A stretch of DNA of 64,000 nt from Kluyvera ascorbata_C. GTDB taxonomy: Bacteria; Pseudomonadota; Gammaproteobacteria; Enterobacterales; Enterobacteriaceae. How positions within the stretch are numbered: position 1 is the first letter of the stretch; each line of letters opens with the position of its first letter. The notes beneath the pieces are model-generated. The model was not told the origin of the DNA. It was given only the letters and a program-made list of their open reading frames with translations, and ran no database searches. Below are positions 43,236-52,404 of the stretch, piece by piece. Location of the stretch: assembly GCF_044197065.1 (NCBI RefSeq), contig NZ_JBIQOI010000010.1, positions 62,001 through 126,000 on the forward strand. Reading direction: 5' to 3'. A program made the translations under genes and the position numbers.

Positions 43236-43320
43236 CGGAGATTTCCCATTAAGTGTCATTTGGGCAGTTTATAAACAAACGCGCGGTAGTATAAAGGCAA
43301 GCCTGATGCATTGATATAGC

Positions 43321-43338
43321 CGTCACTGTGAGGTGACG
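43321..43338. promoter_or_regulatory. CGTCAC-N6-GTGACG inverted repeat upstream of hofM
   Basis: Six-base perfect arms are spaced by 6 bp, 17 bp before the hofM start and between the divergent mrcA and hofM. Spacing and symmetry suit a dimeric regulator, but it is not a CRP or CRP-S consensus. It could instead form a short hairpin in the leader. Confidence 0.4.
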
Positions 43339-43354
43339 TAAGGATAATCGTGAA

Positions 43355-44134
43355 ATGGCTTTCAGATGCTGGCAAATGGGTCTTCATATTCAGGAGGATA
43401 ACGTCTTTATCGTCGCCCTTCAGCGAACGCGCAGCGGCTGGGGGCTACGCCGCTGGTGGCAATTACCGCTACCGCCGTCAGCGCAACAGGATGATGCGGC
43501 GCTGCTGGAGTTGCTCAAACCGTGGCGGCGTGAGTTACCCTGGCAGCATGCGGTCCGCGTTGCCTTTCCCGCCAATAGAACGTTACAAAAAAACCTCCCT
43601 CTGGCGTCAATGACGCTGCGTGACGCCGAGCAAATGCAGTGGATTGCTAGCGCGATGTCACAGCAGCTTGAAATGAACGCCGACGCGCTCTGCTTTGACT
43701 ATCATCTGGCGGAATCCGCAGTGTGCTGGAATGTGACTGCCGCGCAGCAAGGTGATGTCGCTCGCTTGCAGCACCTGGCAAAGACGTTACGTCTACAGGT
43801 GACAAGCATTACACCGGATGCCTGCGCGTTACAGGCGTTGGTCACACAGTCAGAGGTACAGGATGCGGTTTTGGTTTGGCCTGACCACCAACAGTGGCTC
43901 TGGGCGAGCCGGGAAGGCTGGGGGCACTGTCTATTTCAAGACGCCCGGTCGCTGACGCAACTGGCTGATTGGCTGAGTATCAACCCGCAGCGCCTGGTGC
44001 GTTGCTCAGCACTCGCCGCTGGAGAACGATGCTTCGACCCCTGGAGCGCGGTCGTGCAGAAACATCCCCCACTTCCTGTTAATGGCGATGATTTTGCCGT
44101 GGCGCTTGCGCTGGCAATGGGGGTCCCGGCATGA
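43355..44134 (+). CDS. hofM: HofM, PilM-like DNA-utilisation protein
   Basis: This 259-residue protein resembles the actin-like PilM/ComM component of type IV pilus assembly. It starts MAFRCWQMGLHIQ and contains a conserved YHLAE...WNVTAAQ segment and the TPDACALQAL motif. In E. coli the hofMNOPQ genes are needed to use DNA as a nutrient. AAGGAT lies upstream. The end overlaps hofN by ATGA. Confidence 0.93.
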   Translation: MAFRCWQMGLHIQEDNVFIVALQRTRSGWGLRRWWQLPLPPSAQQDDAALLELLKPWRRELPWQHAVRVAFPANRTLQKNLPLASMTLRDAEQMQWIASAMSQQLEMNADALCFDYHLAESAVCWNVTAAQQGDVARLQHLAKTLRLQVTSITPDACALQALVTQSEVQDAVLVWPDHQQWLWASREGWGHCLFQDARSLTQLADWLSINPQRLVRCSALAAGERCFDPWSAVVQKHPPLPVNGDDFAVALALAMGVPA

Positions 44135-44670
44135 AGGCGTCTCTGGTGAACTTCCTTCCCTGGCGGCAGATGCACTTTCAGAAGCAGCTACGCGGCTGGA
44201 GCCTGATGGTAGGCGGGCTCTGGCTGGTATCCTTTGCGCTAACGCTAATCATGCGCGAGGGCTGGTCTTCTGCTGGGGCGATAAGCGACCTACATACGTC
44301 TGTTGAGCAGCAGGTAGCCCAGCAACTGGCGCGAAAAGAGCAGTCTTTGGAGATGGAAATGCAACGGCAGTCTGTTCTCAGGAAGCGTCAGCGTTCCCGG
44401 CGAGCGACGGAGGCCTGGGCATTGCGGTTGCAGGCGCTGGCAGAACATCTCCCTGCTTCGGCCTGGCTGAGAGAGCTCAGCTATCGTGACGGTACGCTGT
44501 CGCTCTCGGGCGTTTTAACGCAGTTTTCTGCGCTGGGTGAGGTGGAAAAGACGCTTCGCGCCATTCCCGGATTCCACCTTAAGCCAATAGAAAAAATCGA
44601 GCGGGAGAACACTGGACGCTGGTTATTCCAGTATTCCTTGCGTGAGGAGGCTGACTATGTCCTCCCTTGA
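44131..44670 (+). CDS. hofN: HofN, PilN-like inner-membrane protein
   Basis: This 179-residue protein has a short cytoplasmic N-terminus with the PilN-type VNFLPWRQM motif, one membrane helix (about 26-43), then a coiled-coil periplasmic part (residues 55-95, rich in Gln/Glu/Arg). It is the PilN analogue, bridging HofM to the periplasmic components. It overlaps hofM by 4 bp and hofO by 14 bp. Confidence 0.93.
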   Translation: MKASLVNFLPWRQMHFQKQLRGWSLMVGGLWLVSFALTLIMREGWSSAGAISDLHTSVEQQVAQQLARKEQSLEMEMQRQSVLRKRQRSRRATEAWALRLQALAEHLPASAWLRELSYRDGTLSLSGVLTQFSALGEVEKTLRAIPGFHLKPIEKIERENTGRWLFQYSLREEADYVLP

Positions 44671-45124
44671 GTGCATCAAACGGTTATCCCCGGTAATTAA
44701 AGTGAGGATGGGGGCTTTTCTGGCTATTCTGCTCGCCGCATATGGGGGATACCTGGCGGGGCATCAGGCTTATCGTGATGCTGAGCAACGTCGTAGCGCG
44801 CAGTTGGCTCAGCACCAAAAATATCTAGCTATTTTACAGCGTGTTATGCGTACCAGAGCGGAGATGTTGTCAACGCCAGTGCTGGGTGAGAAAAACACGT
44901 TACCGTTCACCCCGGCTGATTTTCAGCGTGCGGGAGCCCATCTCACGGGGTGGCAACCTACAGATGCAGGCGGTGAAATGTCGCTGGAAACCCCCTGGCA
45001 ATCTGTTCCCTCAACCTTTCCTCTGCTCACCGAACGCGGTATGCAGGTCACGGCCTTCGTGCTAATGGCGCATAACGATGCGCTGCGTTTTACGTTACAG
45101 CTGGTGCGTAGCGATGAATCCTGA
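44657..45124 (+). CDS. hofO: HofO, PilO-like inner-membrane protein
   Basis: This 155-residue protein has one membrane helix near residues 16-33 and a periplasmic domain with the TLPFTPADFQRAGAHLTGW core also found in E. coli HofO. I start at ATG 44657 because GGAGG lies 6 bp upstream; the GTG at 44642 would overlap hofN further. It partners HofN and overlaps hofP by 11 bp. Confidence 0.9.
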   Translation: MSSLECIKRLSPVIKVRMGAFLAILLAAYGGYLAGHQAYRDAEQRRSAQLAQHQKYLAILQRVMRTRAEMLSTPVLGEKNTLPFTPADFQRAGAHLTGWQPTDAGGEMSLETPWQSVPSTFPLLTERGMQVTAFVLMAHNDALRFTLQLVRSDES

Positions 45125-45551
45125 ACGCGCGCTTCTTTTATTACTTATCGTCCCGCTGCTTTGCGGCATGCGGGATCCATTTGCCCCTGCAATAGACACC
45201 TGCCAGACCGCGCAGCTTGCCAACTGGCACTATCGGGGCGGAACGCAATCCGCGCGGCGTTTGATAGGCTTGATGCAGGATAGCGACGGTCGCTGGCAGC
45301 GAGTTGAAGCAGGGCAGACGCTCAGCGCGGGCTGGCGAATTAAAGCACTAACATTAGATAGCCTGACCGTGGAGACGGGAGCGGGGTGTGAGCCCCAGCG
45401 TTGGCAATGGAAAAGAGAAGGAACGACGAATGATAAAAAGGATAAGCCTGTTCGTACTGACGCTGCTGCTGCCAGCGTTGAGCCCAGCGAAAAACATCAC
45501 GCTGGTAGTGGACGACGTACCAGTCGTACAGCTGCTTCAGAGTCTCGCTGA
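45114..45551 (+). CDS. hofP: HofP, PilP-like protein
   Basis: This 145-residue secreted protein has an N-terminal hydrophobic segment (residues 6-17) and the PilP-type GMRDPFAP motif followed by a small beta domain (IGLMQDSDGRWQRVEAGQ). ATG 45114 (MNPERALL) is used; an upstream ATG at 45078 is internal to hofO. Its last 40 codons overlap the start of hofQ in another frame by 122 bp and are Ala/Ser/Arg-rich with no conserved fold. Confidence 0.88.
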   Translation: MNPERALLLLLIVPLLCGMRDPFAPAIDTCQTAQLANWHYRGGTQSARRLIGLMQDSDGRWQRVEAGQTLSAGWRIKALTLDSLTVETGAGCEPQRWQWKREGTTNDKKDKPVRTDAAAASVEPSEKHHAGSGRRTSRTAASESR

Positions 45552-46665
45552 CCTGGAGCAGAAAAATATGGTGATTTCCCCCGACGTACAGGGAACGCTC
45601 TCTCTCCAGCTACGTAACCTGCCGTGGCAGCAGGCGCTACAAACGGTCATCAATAGTATGGCGCTGGCGCTAAGCCAGGAGAATGGCGTCTATTACGTCC
45701 ACTCACAGCGCTGGCGTGAAGAAAAGCAGGCGCAGGTGCAGCAGGAAAAAGAGAAACGCCAGTTGGCGCTGCCGCTGATGAATCGCAGCCTGGTACTGCG
45801 CTATGCTGATGCCAGTGAGCTGGCGAAAGCGGGCGATAAATTGCTGAGCTCGCGCGGCGCGATCACCGTTGATAAGCGTACTAACCGCTTGATTGTCCGC
45901 GATGACCGAGAGCATCTTCCGGTATTGGAAGCGTGGGTGAAGGAGATGGACATCCCTGTGGGGCAGGTCGAACTGGCGGCGCATATTGTGACCATCAACG
46001 AAACCAGCCTACGAGAATTAGGGGTGAAGTGGAATCTTGCTGATGCTGCGGGTTCTTCTGGTTCCGGACAAATCACGACCTTAAGCAGCGCGCTCTCCGT
46101 CCCCGATGCGACGGCGCGTACCGGTTTCAATATCGGAAAAATCAATGGACGCCTGCTTGAGCTTGAACTCTCGGCGCTGGAGCAAAAACAGAAGGTGGAT
46201 ATTATCGCGAGCCCGAGATTGCTGGCCTCGCACCTGCAACCTGCCAGTATCAAACAAGGTAGCGAGATCCCCTACCAGGTCTCCAGCGGTGAAAGCGGGG
46301 CGACTTCGGTGGAGTTTAAAGAGGCCGTGCTTGGCATGGAAGTTACCCCCACTGTGCTGCAAAATAATCGCGTTCGCCTGAAGCTGCGCATCAGTGAAAA
46401 CATGCCCGGCCAGGTGTTACAGCAGGCGGACGGCGAAGTGCTGGCGATTGACAAGCAGGAGATTGAAACCCAGGTTGAGGTCAAAAGCGGTGACACGCTG
46501 GCGCTGGGCGGTATTTTTTCGCAGAAGAATAAGAACGCCAGCGATAGCGTCCCGTTGCTGGGTGATATCCCCTTGTTGGGCCATCTTTTTCGTCATGATG
46601 GGAAGGACAATGAGCGCCGCGAGCTGGTGGTGTTTATCACCCCGCGTATTATTTCTGTGCAGTAG
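45430..46665 (+). CDS. hofQ: HofQ, secretin of the DNA-uptake apparatus
   Basis: This 411-residue outer-membrane secretin has a signal peptide (about 1-20), an N-terminal secretin/TonB short domain (VDDVPVVQLLQSLADLEQKN), an N1 domain (YADASELAKAGDKLLS) and a C-terminal secretin domain with SGESGATSVEFKEAVLGMEV and VPLLGDIPLLGHLFR. It is expected to form the pore for type IV pilus-like DNA uptake. AAGGAACG precedes the ATG. It ends the hof operon; aroK follows after 281 bp. Confidence 0.94.
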   Translation: MIKRISLFVLTLLLPALSPAKNITLVVDDVPVVQLLQSLADLEQKNMVISPDVQGTLSLQLRNLPWQQALQTVINSMALALSQENGVYYVHSQRWREEKQAQVQQEKEKRQLALPLMNRSLVLRYADASELAKAGDKLLSSRGAITVDKRTNRLIVRDDREHLPVLEAWVKEMDIPVGQVELAAHIVTINETSLRELGVKWNLADAAGSSGSGQITTLSSALSVPDATARTGFNIGKINGRLLELELSALEQKQKVDIIASPRLLASHLQPASIKQGSEIPYQVSSGESGATSVEFKEAVLGMEVTPTVLQNNRVRLKLRISENMPGQVLQQADGEVLAIDKQEIETQVEVKSGDTLALGGIFSQKNKNASDSVPLLGDIPLLGHLFRHDGKDNERRELVVFITPRIISVQ

Positions 46666-46946
46666 CGACGGGTAAACGTGCTGATTTGGTGAATAAGGTG
46701 TTTCCCAAGTTTGACGTGGGGCCGGATTTAGCATACAAGGAGTACCGATTTGAGCGTCAGTGAATAACATTCCTTCCTCCTGAAGTCTGCTGATTTAATC
46801 TGTTGCCAAACCAGCCGGAGTATTGAGATAATTTTCAGTCTGACTCTCGCTCTATTGCATAAGAGGTTTCAGTTCATGTCCAGCGACGCGCGAACGACTG
46901 CGGCGCGGATTTATCATTAACGAATAGTCTTAGTAGTACCAAAAAA

Positions 46947-47468
46947 ATGGCAGAGAAACGCAATATCTTTCTGGTTGGGCCTATGGGTGCCGGCAAAAGC
47001 ACCATTGGGCGCCAGCTGGCTCAACAGCTCAATATGGAATTTTACGATTCTGATCAAGAGATTGAGAAACGAACAGGCGCTGACGTGGGCTGGGTCTTTG
47101 ATGTCGAAGGCGAAGAAGGTTTCCGTGACCGCGAAGAAAAAATCATCAATGAGTTAACGGAAAAGCAGGGTATTGTTCTGGCAACAGGCGGTGGCTCTGT
47201 AAAATCACGTGAAACGCGCAATCGTCTCTCCGCTCGTGGCGTCGTCGTCTATCTGGAAACGACCATTGAAAAGCAGCTAGCACGTACTCAGCGTGATAAA
47301 AAGCGCCCGCTGCTGCAGGTCGAAACGCCTCCGCGTGAAGTGCTTGAAGCGCTGGCTGACGAACGTAACCCGCTGTACGAAGAGATTGCGGATGTCACTA
47401 TCCGTACTGACGATCAGAGCGCAAAAGTTGTCGCTAACCAGATTATCCATATGCTGGAAAGCAACTAA
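46947..47468 (+). CDS. aroK: Shikimate kinase I AroK
   Basis: This 173-residue enzyme phosphorylates shikimate at O3. The Walker A loop GPMGAGKST is at residues 11-19, the shikimate-binding D34/R58-type residues lie in DSDQEIEKRTGADVGWVFD and FRDREE, and GGGS follows near 80. The lid is RDKKRPLL. It begins the aroK-aroB-damX-dam-rpe-gph-trpS cluster. Confidence 0.98.
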   Translation: MAEKRNIFLVGPMGAGKSTIGRQLAQQLNMEFYDSDQEIEKRTGADVGWVFDVEGEEGFRDREEKIINELTEKQGIVLATGGGSVKSRETRNRLSARGVVVYLETTIEKQLARTQRDKKRPLLQVETPPREVLEALADERNPLYEEIADVTIRTDDQSAKVVANQIIHMLESN

Positions 47469-47524
47469 TACTGGCCCAGAATAGAACGCCAGCGAATAAA
47501 AGTAACTAAGGTGGACGTCGCGTT

Positions 47525-48619
47525 ATGGAGAGGCTTACTGTAACTCTCGGGGAACGTAGTTACCCGATAACCATCGCGGCTGGTTTGTTTAACGATCCAG
47601 CTTCCTTCTTACCGCTCAAGTCTGGCGATCAGGTTATGCTGGTCACCAACGAAACGCTGGCACCGCTCTATCTGGACCAGGTCCGGTCTGTGCTTGAACA
47701 GGCGGGCGTGAAGGTTGATAGCGTCATTCTGCCAGACGGCGAACAGTATAAAAGCCTGGCCGTCATGGACACCGTCTTTACTGCGCTTTTGCAAAAACCG
47801 CACGGTCGCGATACGACTCTCGTTGCTTTAGGCGGCGGCGTTATTGGCGACTTGACCGGTTTTGCTGCGGCTAGCTATCAGCGTGGCGTGCGTTTTATTC
47901 AGGTTCCTACCACCTTGCTGTCTCAGGTGGATTCTTCGGTTGGCGGCAAAACCGCGGTCAACCACCCTCTCGGCAAAAACATGATCGGCGCATTCTGGCA
48001 GCCAGCCTCCGTGGTGGTTGACCTGAATTGCCTGAAAACGTTGCCGAAACGCGAACTCTCCTCCGGTCTTGCTGAAGTGATCAAATACGGCATCATTCTT
48101 GATGCGCCGTTCTTTGACTGGCTGGAAGAAAACATCGATACGCTGATGGCGCTGGATGAAAAAGCGATGGCGTACTGTATTCGTCGTTGTTGTGAGCTGA
48201 AAGCGGATGTTGTGGCAGCCGACGAGCGCGAAACCGGGTTACGTGCTTTACTCAATCTTGGGCATACGTTCGGTCATGCGATCGAAGCCGAGATGGGTTA
48301 CGGCAACTGGCTGCACGGTGAAGCCGTTGCGGCAGGTATGGTGATGGCTGCGCATGCATCAGAACGTCTGGGGCAGTTTGCTGCCGAAGACACGCAGCGT
48401 ATTATTACGTTGCTCAAGCGTGCAGGCCTGCCGGTTACCGGTCCGCAGGAAATGTCGGCAGAGGCATATCTGCCGCACATGATGCGAGATAAAAAGGTTC
48501 TCGCTGGTGAAATGCGGTTAGTGCTGCCGCTGGCCATCGGGAAGAGTGAAGTACGCGGTGGCGTATCTCACGATGTGGTTCTTGGCGCTATTGCTGATAC
48601 TCAGCAAGCGCAACTATAA
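47525..48619 (+). CDS. aroB: 3-dehydroquinate synthase AroB
   Basis: This 364-residue NAD- and metal-dependent enzyme makes 3-dehydroquinate from DAHP. NAD-binding ALGGGVIGDLTGFAA is near residue 100. Catalytic and metal residues lie in PTTLLSQVDSSVGGKTAVN, GLAEVIKYG, NLGHTFGHAIEAEMG and WLHGEAVAAGM. It is 56 bp after aroK, with GGTGGACG upstream. Confidence 0.98.
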   Translation: MERLTVTLGERSYPITIAAGLFNDPASFLPLKSGDQVMLVTNETLAPLYLDQVRSVLEQAGVKVDSVILPDGEQYKSLAVMDTVFTALLQKPHGRDTTLVALGGGVIGDLTGFAAASYQRGVRFIQVPTTLLSQVDSSVGGKTAVNHPLGKNMIGAFWQPASVVVDLNCLKTLPKRELSSGLAEVIKYGIILDAPFFDWLEENIDTLMALDEKAMAYCIRRCCELKADVVAADERETGLRALLNLGHTFGHAIEAEMGYGNWLHGEAVAAGMVMAAHASERLGQFAAEDTQRIITLLKRAGLPVTGPQEMSAEAYLPHMMRDKKVLAGEMRLVLPLAIGKSEVRGGVSHDVVLGAIADTQQAQL

Positions 48620-48703
48620 GAAAGGTCAAGCCGCGTTCGCGCGGTGTTTTAACTTCAGGTGATATGCAATTGTCGTGGCATAAGCCTTTTAGTGGGGTGT
48701 TAA

Positions 48704-49993
48704 ATGGATGAATTTAAACCAGAAGACGAGCTGAAACCCGATCCCAGCGATCGTCGTACTGGTCGCTCTCGTCAGTCTTCCGATCGTGACAGCGAGCCAC
48801 AGATCAATTTTGATGATGTGGATCTCGATGCTGATGAGCGTCGTCCGTCCCGTAGTCGCAAAGCGCGTGAAGAAGCTGAGCCGGAAGACGAATACTATGA
48901 ATCTGATGAAGCCGATGAAGGCGATGCAGAGGAAGTGGTAGAGCGCCGCCCGCGTAAACGTAAAGCCGCTGCACCGCGCAAACCTGCTTCCCGTCAGTAC
49001 ATCATGATGGGTCTGGGGGTTGTGGTATTACTGGTGCTGATTGTGGGTATCGGTTCGGCACTGAAAGCGCCGTCTCCTGCTGACCAGAGCGCCTCTTCTG
49101 AGAAGAGCATTTCGCTTTCTGGTGATACCAATACCGATCAGGCCAACACGACTCAGCCTGCGCAGGAAAACAACCCGCAGCAGCAACAGGATGTCTCTCT
49201 GCCGCCGATTTCCTCTACCCCAACTCAGGGCCAGGAAACGACTGCACCGGACGGACAGCAGCGCGTTGAAGTTCAGGGCGACTTGAATAATGCGCTGACA
49301 CAGCAGCAGGGCCAGATTGACAACGCCGTTGTTAACTCCACGCTGCCAACTGAACCGGCAACCGTCGCGCCAATCCGCAATGGTTCTCGCCCGGCCGTCA
49401 CCGCACCGGAAGCGCCTCGTCAGACGGCGACCACACCGCGTCCGGAACGTAAACATGCGGTTATCGAAGCGAAGCCACAGCCAGTGGCAACGGCGAAAAC
49501 GACCGCGTCGGCGACGCAAACCAAACCTGCTACTGAAGCGAAGCCTGTCGTTACCACGCCGAAGCACACTGAAACTGCAGCGACTGCAGCACCGGTGAAA
49601 GCGCCTGTAGCAGCTACCGAAACCGCGAAACCGGCAGCGACCACGACTGTGCCAGCGGCTACGGCTGCCACGGCAGCACCTGCGGCGTCAGCTACGGGCA
49701 AATCTGCGGGTGACGTAAACTCGCTGAAAACGGCTTCAGGCTCACATTACACGCTGCAGCTCAGCTCTTCATCTAACTACAACAACCTGAACGGTTGGGC
49801 GAAGAAAGAGAATCTGAAAAACTACGTGGTGTATGAAACCTCACGCAACGGTCAGCCGTGGTACGTGCTGGTTAGCGGCATCTACGCATCAAAAGATGAT
49901 GCGAAGCGTGCTGTCACCTCGCTGCCAGCTGACGTCCAGGCGAAAAACCCATGGGCGAAACCGCTGCATCAGGTACAGACTGACCTGAAATAA
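48704..49993 (+). CDS. damX: Cell division protein DamX
   Basis: This 429-residue septal ring protein has an acidic/basic cytoplasmic N-terminus (about 1-98, with KRKAAAPRKPA before the membrane), one membrane helix (about 100-122), a long Ala/Thr/Pro/Gln-rich periplasmic linker (about 125-335) and a C-terminal SPOR domain (about 345-425; SHYTLQLSSSSNYNNL, WYVLVSGIYASKDDA) that binds denuded septal glycan. Upstream of dam by 111 bp. Confidence 0.96.
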   Translation: MDEFKPEDELKPDPSDRRTGRSRQSSDRDSEPQINFDDVDLDADERRPSRSRKAREEAEPEDEYYESDEADEGDAEEVVERRPRKRKAAAPRKPASRQYIMMGLGVVVLLVLIVGIGSALKAPSPADQSASSEKSISLSGDTNTDQANTTQPAQENNPQQQQDVSLPPISSTPTQGQETTAPDGQQRVEVQGDLNNALTQQQGQIDNAVVNSTLPTEPATVAPIRNGSRPAVTAPEAPRQTATTPRPERKHAVIEAKPQPVATAKTTASATQTKPATEAKPVVTTPKHTETAATAAPVKAPVAATETAKPAATTTVPAATAATAAPAASATGKSAGDVNSLKTASGSHYTLQLSSSSNYNNLNGWAKKENLKNYVVYETSRNGQPWYVLVSGIYASKDDAKRAVTSLPADVQAKNPWAKPLHQVQTDLK

Positions 49994-50064
49994 TCGTTAT
50001 CAAGATAACCCGAGCCGTACCGTCGTGTGCGGTTCGGGGATAGAAGCGCAGGATGCTGTCGGAG

Positions 50065-50086
50065 CTTTCTCCACAGCCGGAGAAAG
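50065..50086. repeat. Hairpin in the dam leader
   Basis: CTTTCTCC / GGAGAAAG arms with a 6-nt loop lie 18 bp before the dam start codon, after an imperfect CCCGAGCCG/CGGTTCGGG hairpin at 50009-50038. Their position suggests an effect on translation or transcription of dam, which is normally made at low levels. Confidence 0.5.
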
Positions 50087-50104
50087 TGTAATTAGTCAGG
50101 CCGC

Positions 50105-50938
50105 ATGAAAAAAAATCGCGCTTTTCTGAAATGGGCGGGAGGCAAGTATCCTCTGCTCGACGATATTCGAGATCATCTGCCTGCTGGCGATTGTCTGGTT
50201 GAACCCTTTGTTGGTGCTGGATCGGTATTCCTGAATACCGATTTTTCGCGTTATATTCTTGCTGACATTAACAGCGACCTCATCGAACTCTACAAAATAG
50301 TCAAAACCCGTTCCGATGAGTACATCGACCGGGCGCGCGCTATGTTTGTGCCTGAGAACAATGACGCTGACCGCTATTACCAACTGCGTGAAGAGTTCAA
50401 CCGCAGTACCGATCTGTTCCAGCGCGCAGTGCTGTTTTTATATCTCAACCGCCACGGTTATAACGGCCTGTGCCGCTACAATTTGCGCGGCGAGTTTAAC
50501 GTCCCGTTTGGTCGTTATAAGAAACCTTATTTTCCGGAAGCGGAACTGCGTCACTTCGCCGAGAAGGCGCAGAATGCCGAGTTCTACTGCGAGTCGTATG
50601 AAACCTGCATGACGCGTGCGGATGCACGCTCTGTTGTGTATTGCGACCCGCCGTATGCACCGCTCTCGGCGACGGCGAACTTCACGGCGTATCACACCAA
50701 CAGCTTTAGCCTCGAACAACAGGCGTTTCTGGCGAACAAAGCCGAAGAGCTGGTGGCGAAGCGAATTCCCGTGCTGATTTCAAATCACCGTACGCCGCTG
50801 ACGCTGGAGTGGTACAAAAATGCGGCGGAAACGTATACCGTAAAGGTTCGACGCAGCATTAGCCGCAACGGCGGCACACGTAAAAAGGTGGACGAACTGC
50901 TGGCCCTATACCGCCCGCCTGGAAAAAAACAACGTTAA
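50105..50938 (+). CDS. dam: DNA adenine methyltransferase Dam
   Basis: This 277-residue enzyme methylates adenine in GATC and supports mismatch repair, SeqA and replication timing. The SAM-binding motif is EPFVGAGSVF near residues 35-45, the DPPY catalytic motif is at 181-184, and WAGGKYPLL lies near the N-terminus. One residue shorter than E. coli Dam. rpe follows 34 bp downstream. Confidence 0.98.
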   Translation: MKKNRAFLKWAGGKYPLLDDIRDHLPAGDCLVEPFVGAGSVFLNTDFSRYILADINSDLIELYKIVKTRSDEYIDRARAMFVPENNDADRYYQLREEFNRSTDLFQRAVLFLYLNRHGYNGLCRYNLRGEFNVPFGRYKKPYFPEAELRHFAEKAQNAEFYCESYETCMTRADARSVVYCDPPYAPLSATANFTAYHTNSFSLEQQAFLANKAEELVAKRIPVLISNHRTPLTLEWYKNAAETYTVKVRRSISRNGGTRKKVDELLALYRPPGKKQR

Positions 50939-50972
50939 AAGACCCTAATGGATAGGCTCTGAGGAGATGCGG

Positions 50973-51650
50973 ATGAAACAGTACCTGATTGCCCCTTCAA
51001 TTTTGTCGGCCGATTTTGCCCGTTTAGGCGAAGATACTGCCCGCGCACTGGCTGCCGGGGCGGATGTGGTTCATTTCGATGTTATGGATAACCATTACGT
51101 ACCGAACCTGACCATCGGCCCGATGGTGCTGAAAGCGCTACGTAATTACGGTATCACCGCACCCATCGATGTTCACCTGATGGTGAAACCGGTCGACCGT
51201 CTGGTGCCTGATTTTGCCGCTGCAGGTGCCAGCATTATCACTTTCCACCCTGAAGCTTCTGAACACGTAGACCGCACGCTGCAGCTGATTAAAGAACACG
51301 GCTGTAAAGCGGGCCTGGTGTTCAACCCGGCAACTCCGCTGACCTACCTTGACTACGTAATGGATAAGCTCGACGTCATTCTGCTGATGTCAGTTAACCC
51401 AGGCTTCGGCGGCCAATCCTTTATTCCTCATACCCTCGATAAACTGCGCGAAGTGCGCCGTCGCATCGATGAGTCCGGCTATGACATCCGCCTGGAAGTG
51501 GACGGTGGTGTGAAGGTAAACAACATTAGTGAAATCGCCGCGGCTGGGGCTGACATGTTTGTTGCCGGCTCGGCGATTTTTGACCAACCAGACTACAAAA
51601 AAGTCATTGATGAAATGCGCAGTGAACTGGCAAAGGTAAGTCATGGATAA
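50973..51650 (+). CDS. rpe: Ribulose-phosphate 3-epimerase Rpe
   Basis: This 225-residue TIM-barrel enzyme interconverts ribulose-5-phosphate and xylulose-5-phosphate. Motifs are IAPSILSADFARLG, HFDVMDNHYVPNLT, DVHLMVKP, MSVNPGFGGQ and LEVDGGVKVNN, with the two catalytic aspartates and metal histidines in place. ATG 50973 is preferred over 50967 because GAGGAG needs the longer spacing. It overlaps gph by 8 bp. Confidence 0.98.
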   Translation: MKQYLIAPSILSADFARLGEDTARALAAGADVVHFDVMDNHYVPNLTIGPMVLKALRNYGITAPIDVHLMVKPVDRLVPDFAAAGASIITFHPEASEHVDRTLQLIKEHGCKAGLVFNPATPLTYLDYVMDKLDVILLMSVNPGFGGQSFIPHTLDKLREVRRRIDESGYDIRLEVDGGVKVNNISEIAAAGADMFVAGSAIFDQPDYKKVIDEMRSELAKVSHG

Positions 51651-52404
51651 ATTGCAGACCATTCGCGGCGTCGCGTTTGACCTCGATGGCACGCTGGTAG
51701 ACAGCGCGCCGGGGCTCACCGCCGCCGTTGATAGCGCACTTTACGCGCTTGAGCTTCCAGTTGCAGGTGAAGACAGGGTTGTCACCTGGATTGGTAACGG
51801 TGCTGATGTTCTGATGGAACGCGCGCTCAACTGGGCTCGTCAGGAACGGGCGAGCCAGCGTGCCGCTCAGGGTAAACCTTCGGTGGATAGCCACGATATC
51901 CCCCAGGACGAGCAGCTTCGCGTGCTGCGTCGCCTGTTCGATCGCTACTACGCCGAGTTCGCCGAAGAGGGCAGCTTCCTGTTCCCTCACGTGGCCGATA
52001 CCCTGGCTGCGCTGCATGCTAACGGCCTGCCGCTAGCGCTGGTGACCAACAAACCGACGCCGTTTGTGGCCCCGATTCTCGAATCTTTAGGTATCGCCAG
52101 CTACTTCACCGTGGTGATTGGCGGCGATGATGTGCAGAACAAGAAGCCGCATCCGGAACCGCTGCTGAAAGTCGCGGAGAAGCTGGCTCAGGCACCGGAA
52201 ACGCTGCTGTTCGTTGGCGACTCCCGTAACGATATTCAGGCAGCTAAGGCGGCGGGTTTTGTCTCCGTCGGCCTGACCTACGGCTATAACTATGGCGAAG
52301 CCATCGCGCTCAGCGAGCCGGATGTTATCTTCGACCACTTTAATGAACTGCTGCCCGCTCTCGGGTTTGCGCACAGTGAACATCAGGAATCAGAACATGA
52401 CTAA
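51643..52404 (+). CDS. gph: Phosphoglycolate phosphatase Gph
   Basis: This 253-residue HAD hydrolase removes phosphate from 2-phosphoglycolate, largely formed during repair of oxidative DNA damage. Motif I AFDLDGTLVD has D13 and D15, motif II is LVTNKP, and motif III/IV region is GDDVQNKKPHPEPL and FVGDSRNDI. It overlaps rpe by 8 bp and trpS by 8 bp. Confidence 0.97.
   Translation: MDKLQTIRGVAFDLDGTLVDSAPGLTAAVDSALYALELPVAGEDRVVTWIGNGADVLMERALNWARQERASQRAAQGKPSVDSHDIPQDEQLRVLRRLFDRYYAEFAEEGSFLFPHVADTLAALHANGLPLALVTNKPTPFVAPILESLGIASYFTVVIGGDDVQNKKPHPEPLLKVAEKLAQAPETLLFVGDSRNDIQAAKAAGFVSVGLTYGYNYGEAIALSEPDVIFDHFNELLPALGFAHSEHQESEHD

Noticed and set aside
48960..49720. Repetitive Ala/Thr/Pro stretch in damX taken for a DNA repeat
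   Set aside because: It is the low-complexity periplasmic linker typical of DamX and shows no regular DNA repeat unit.
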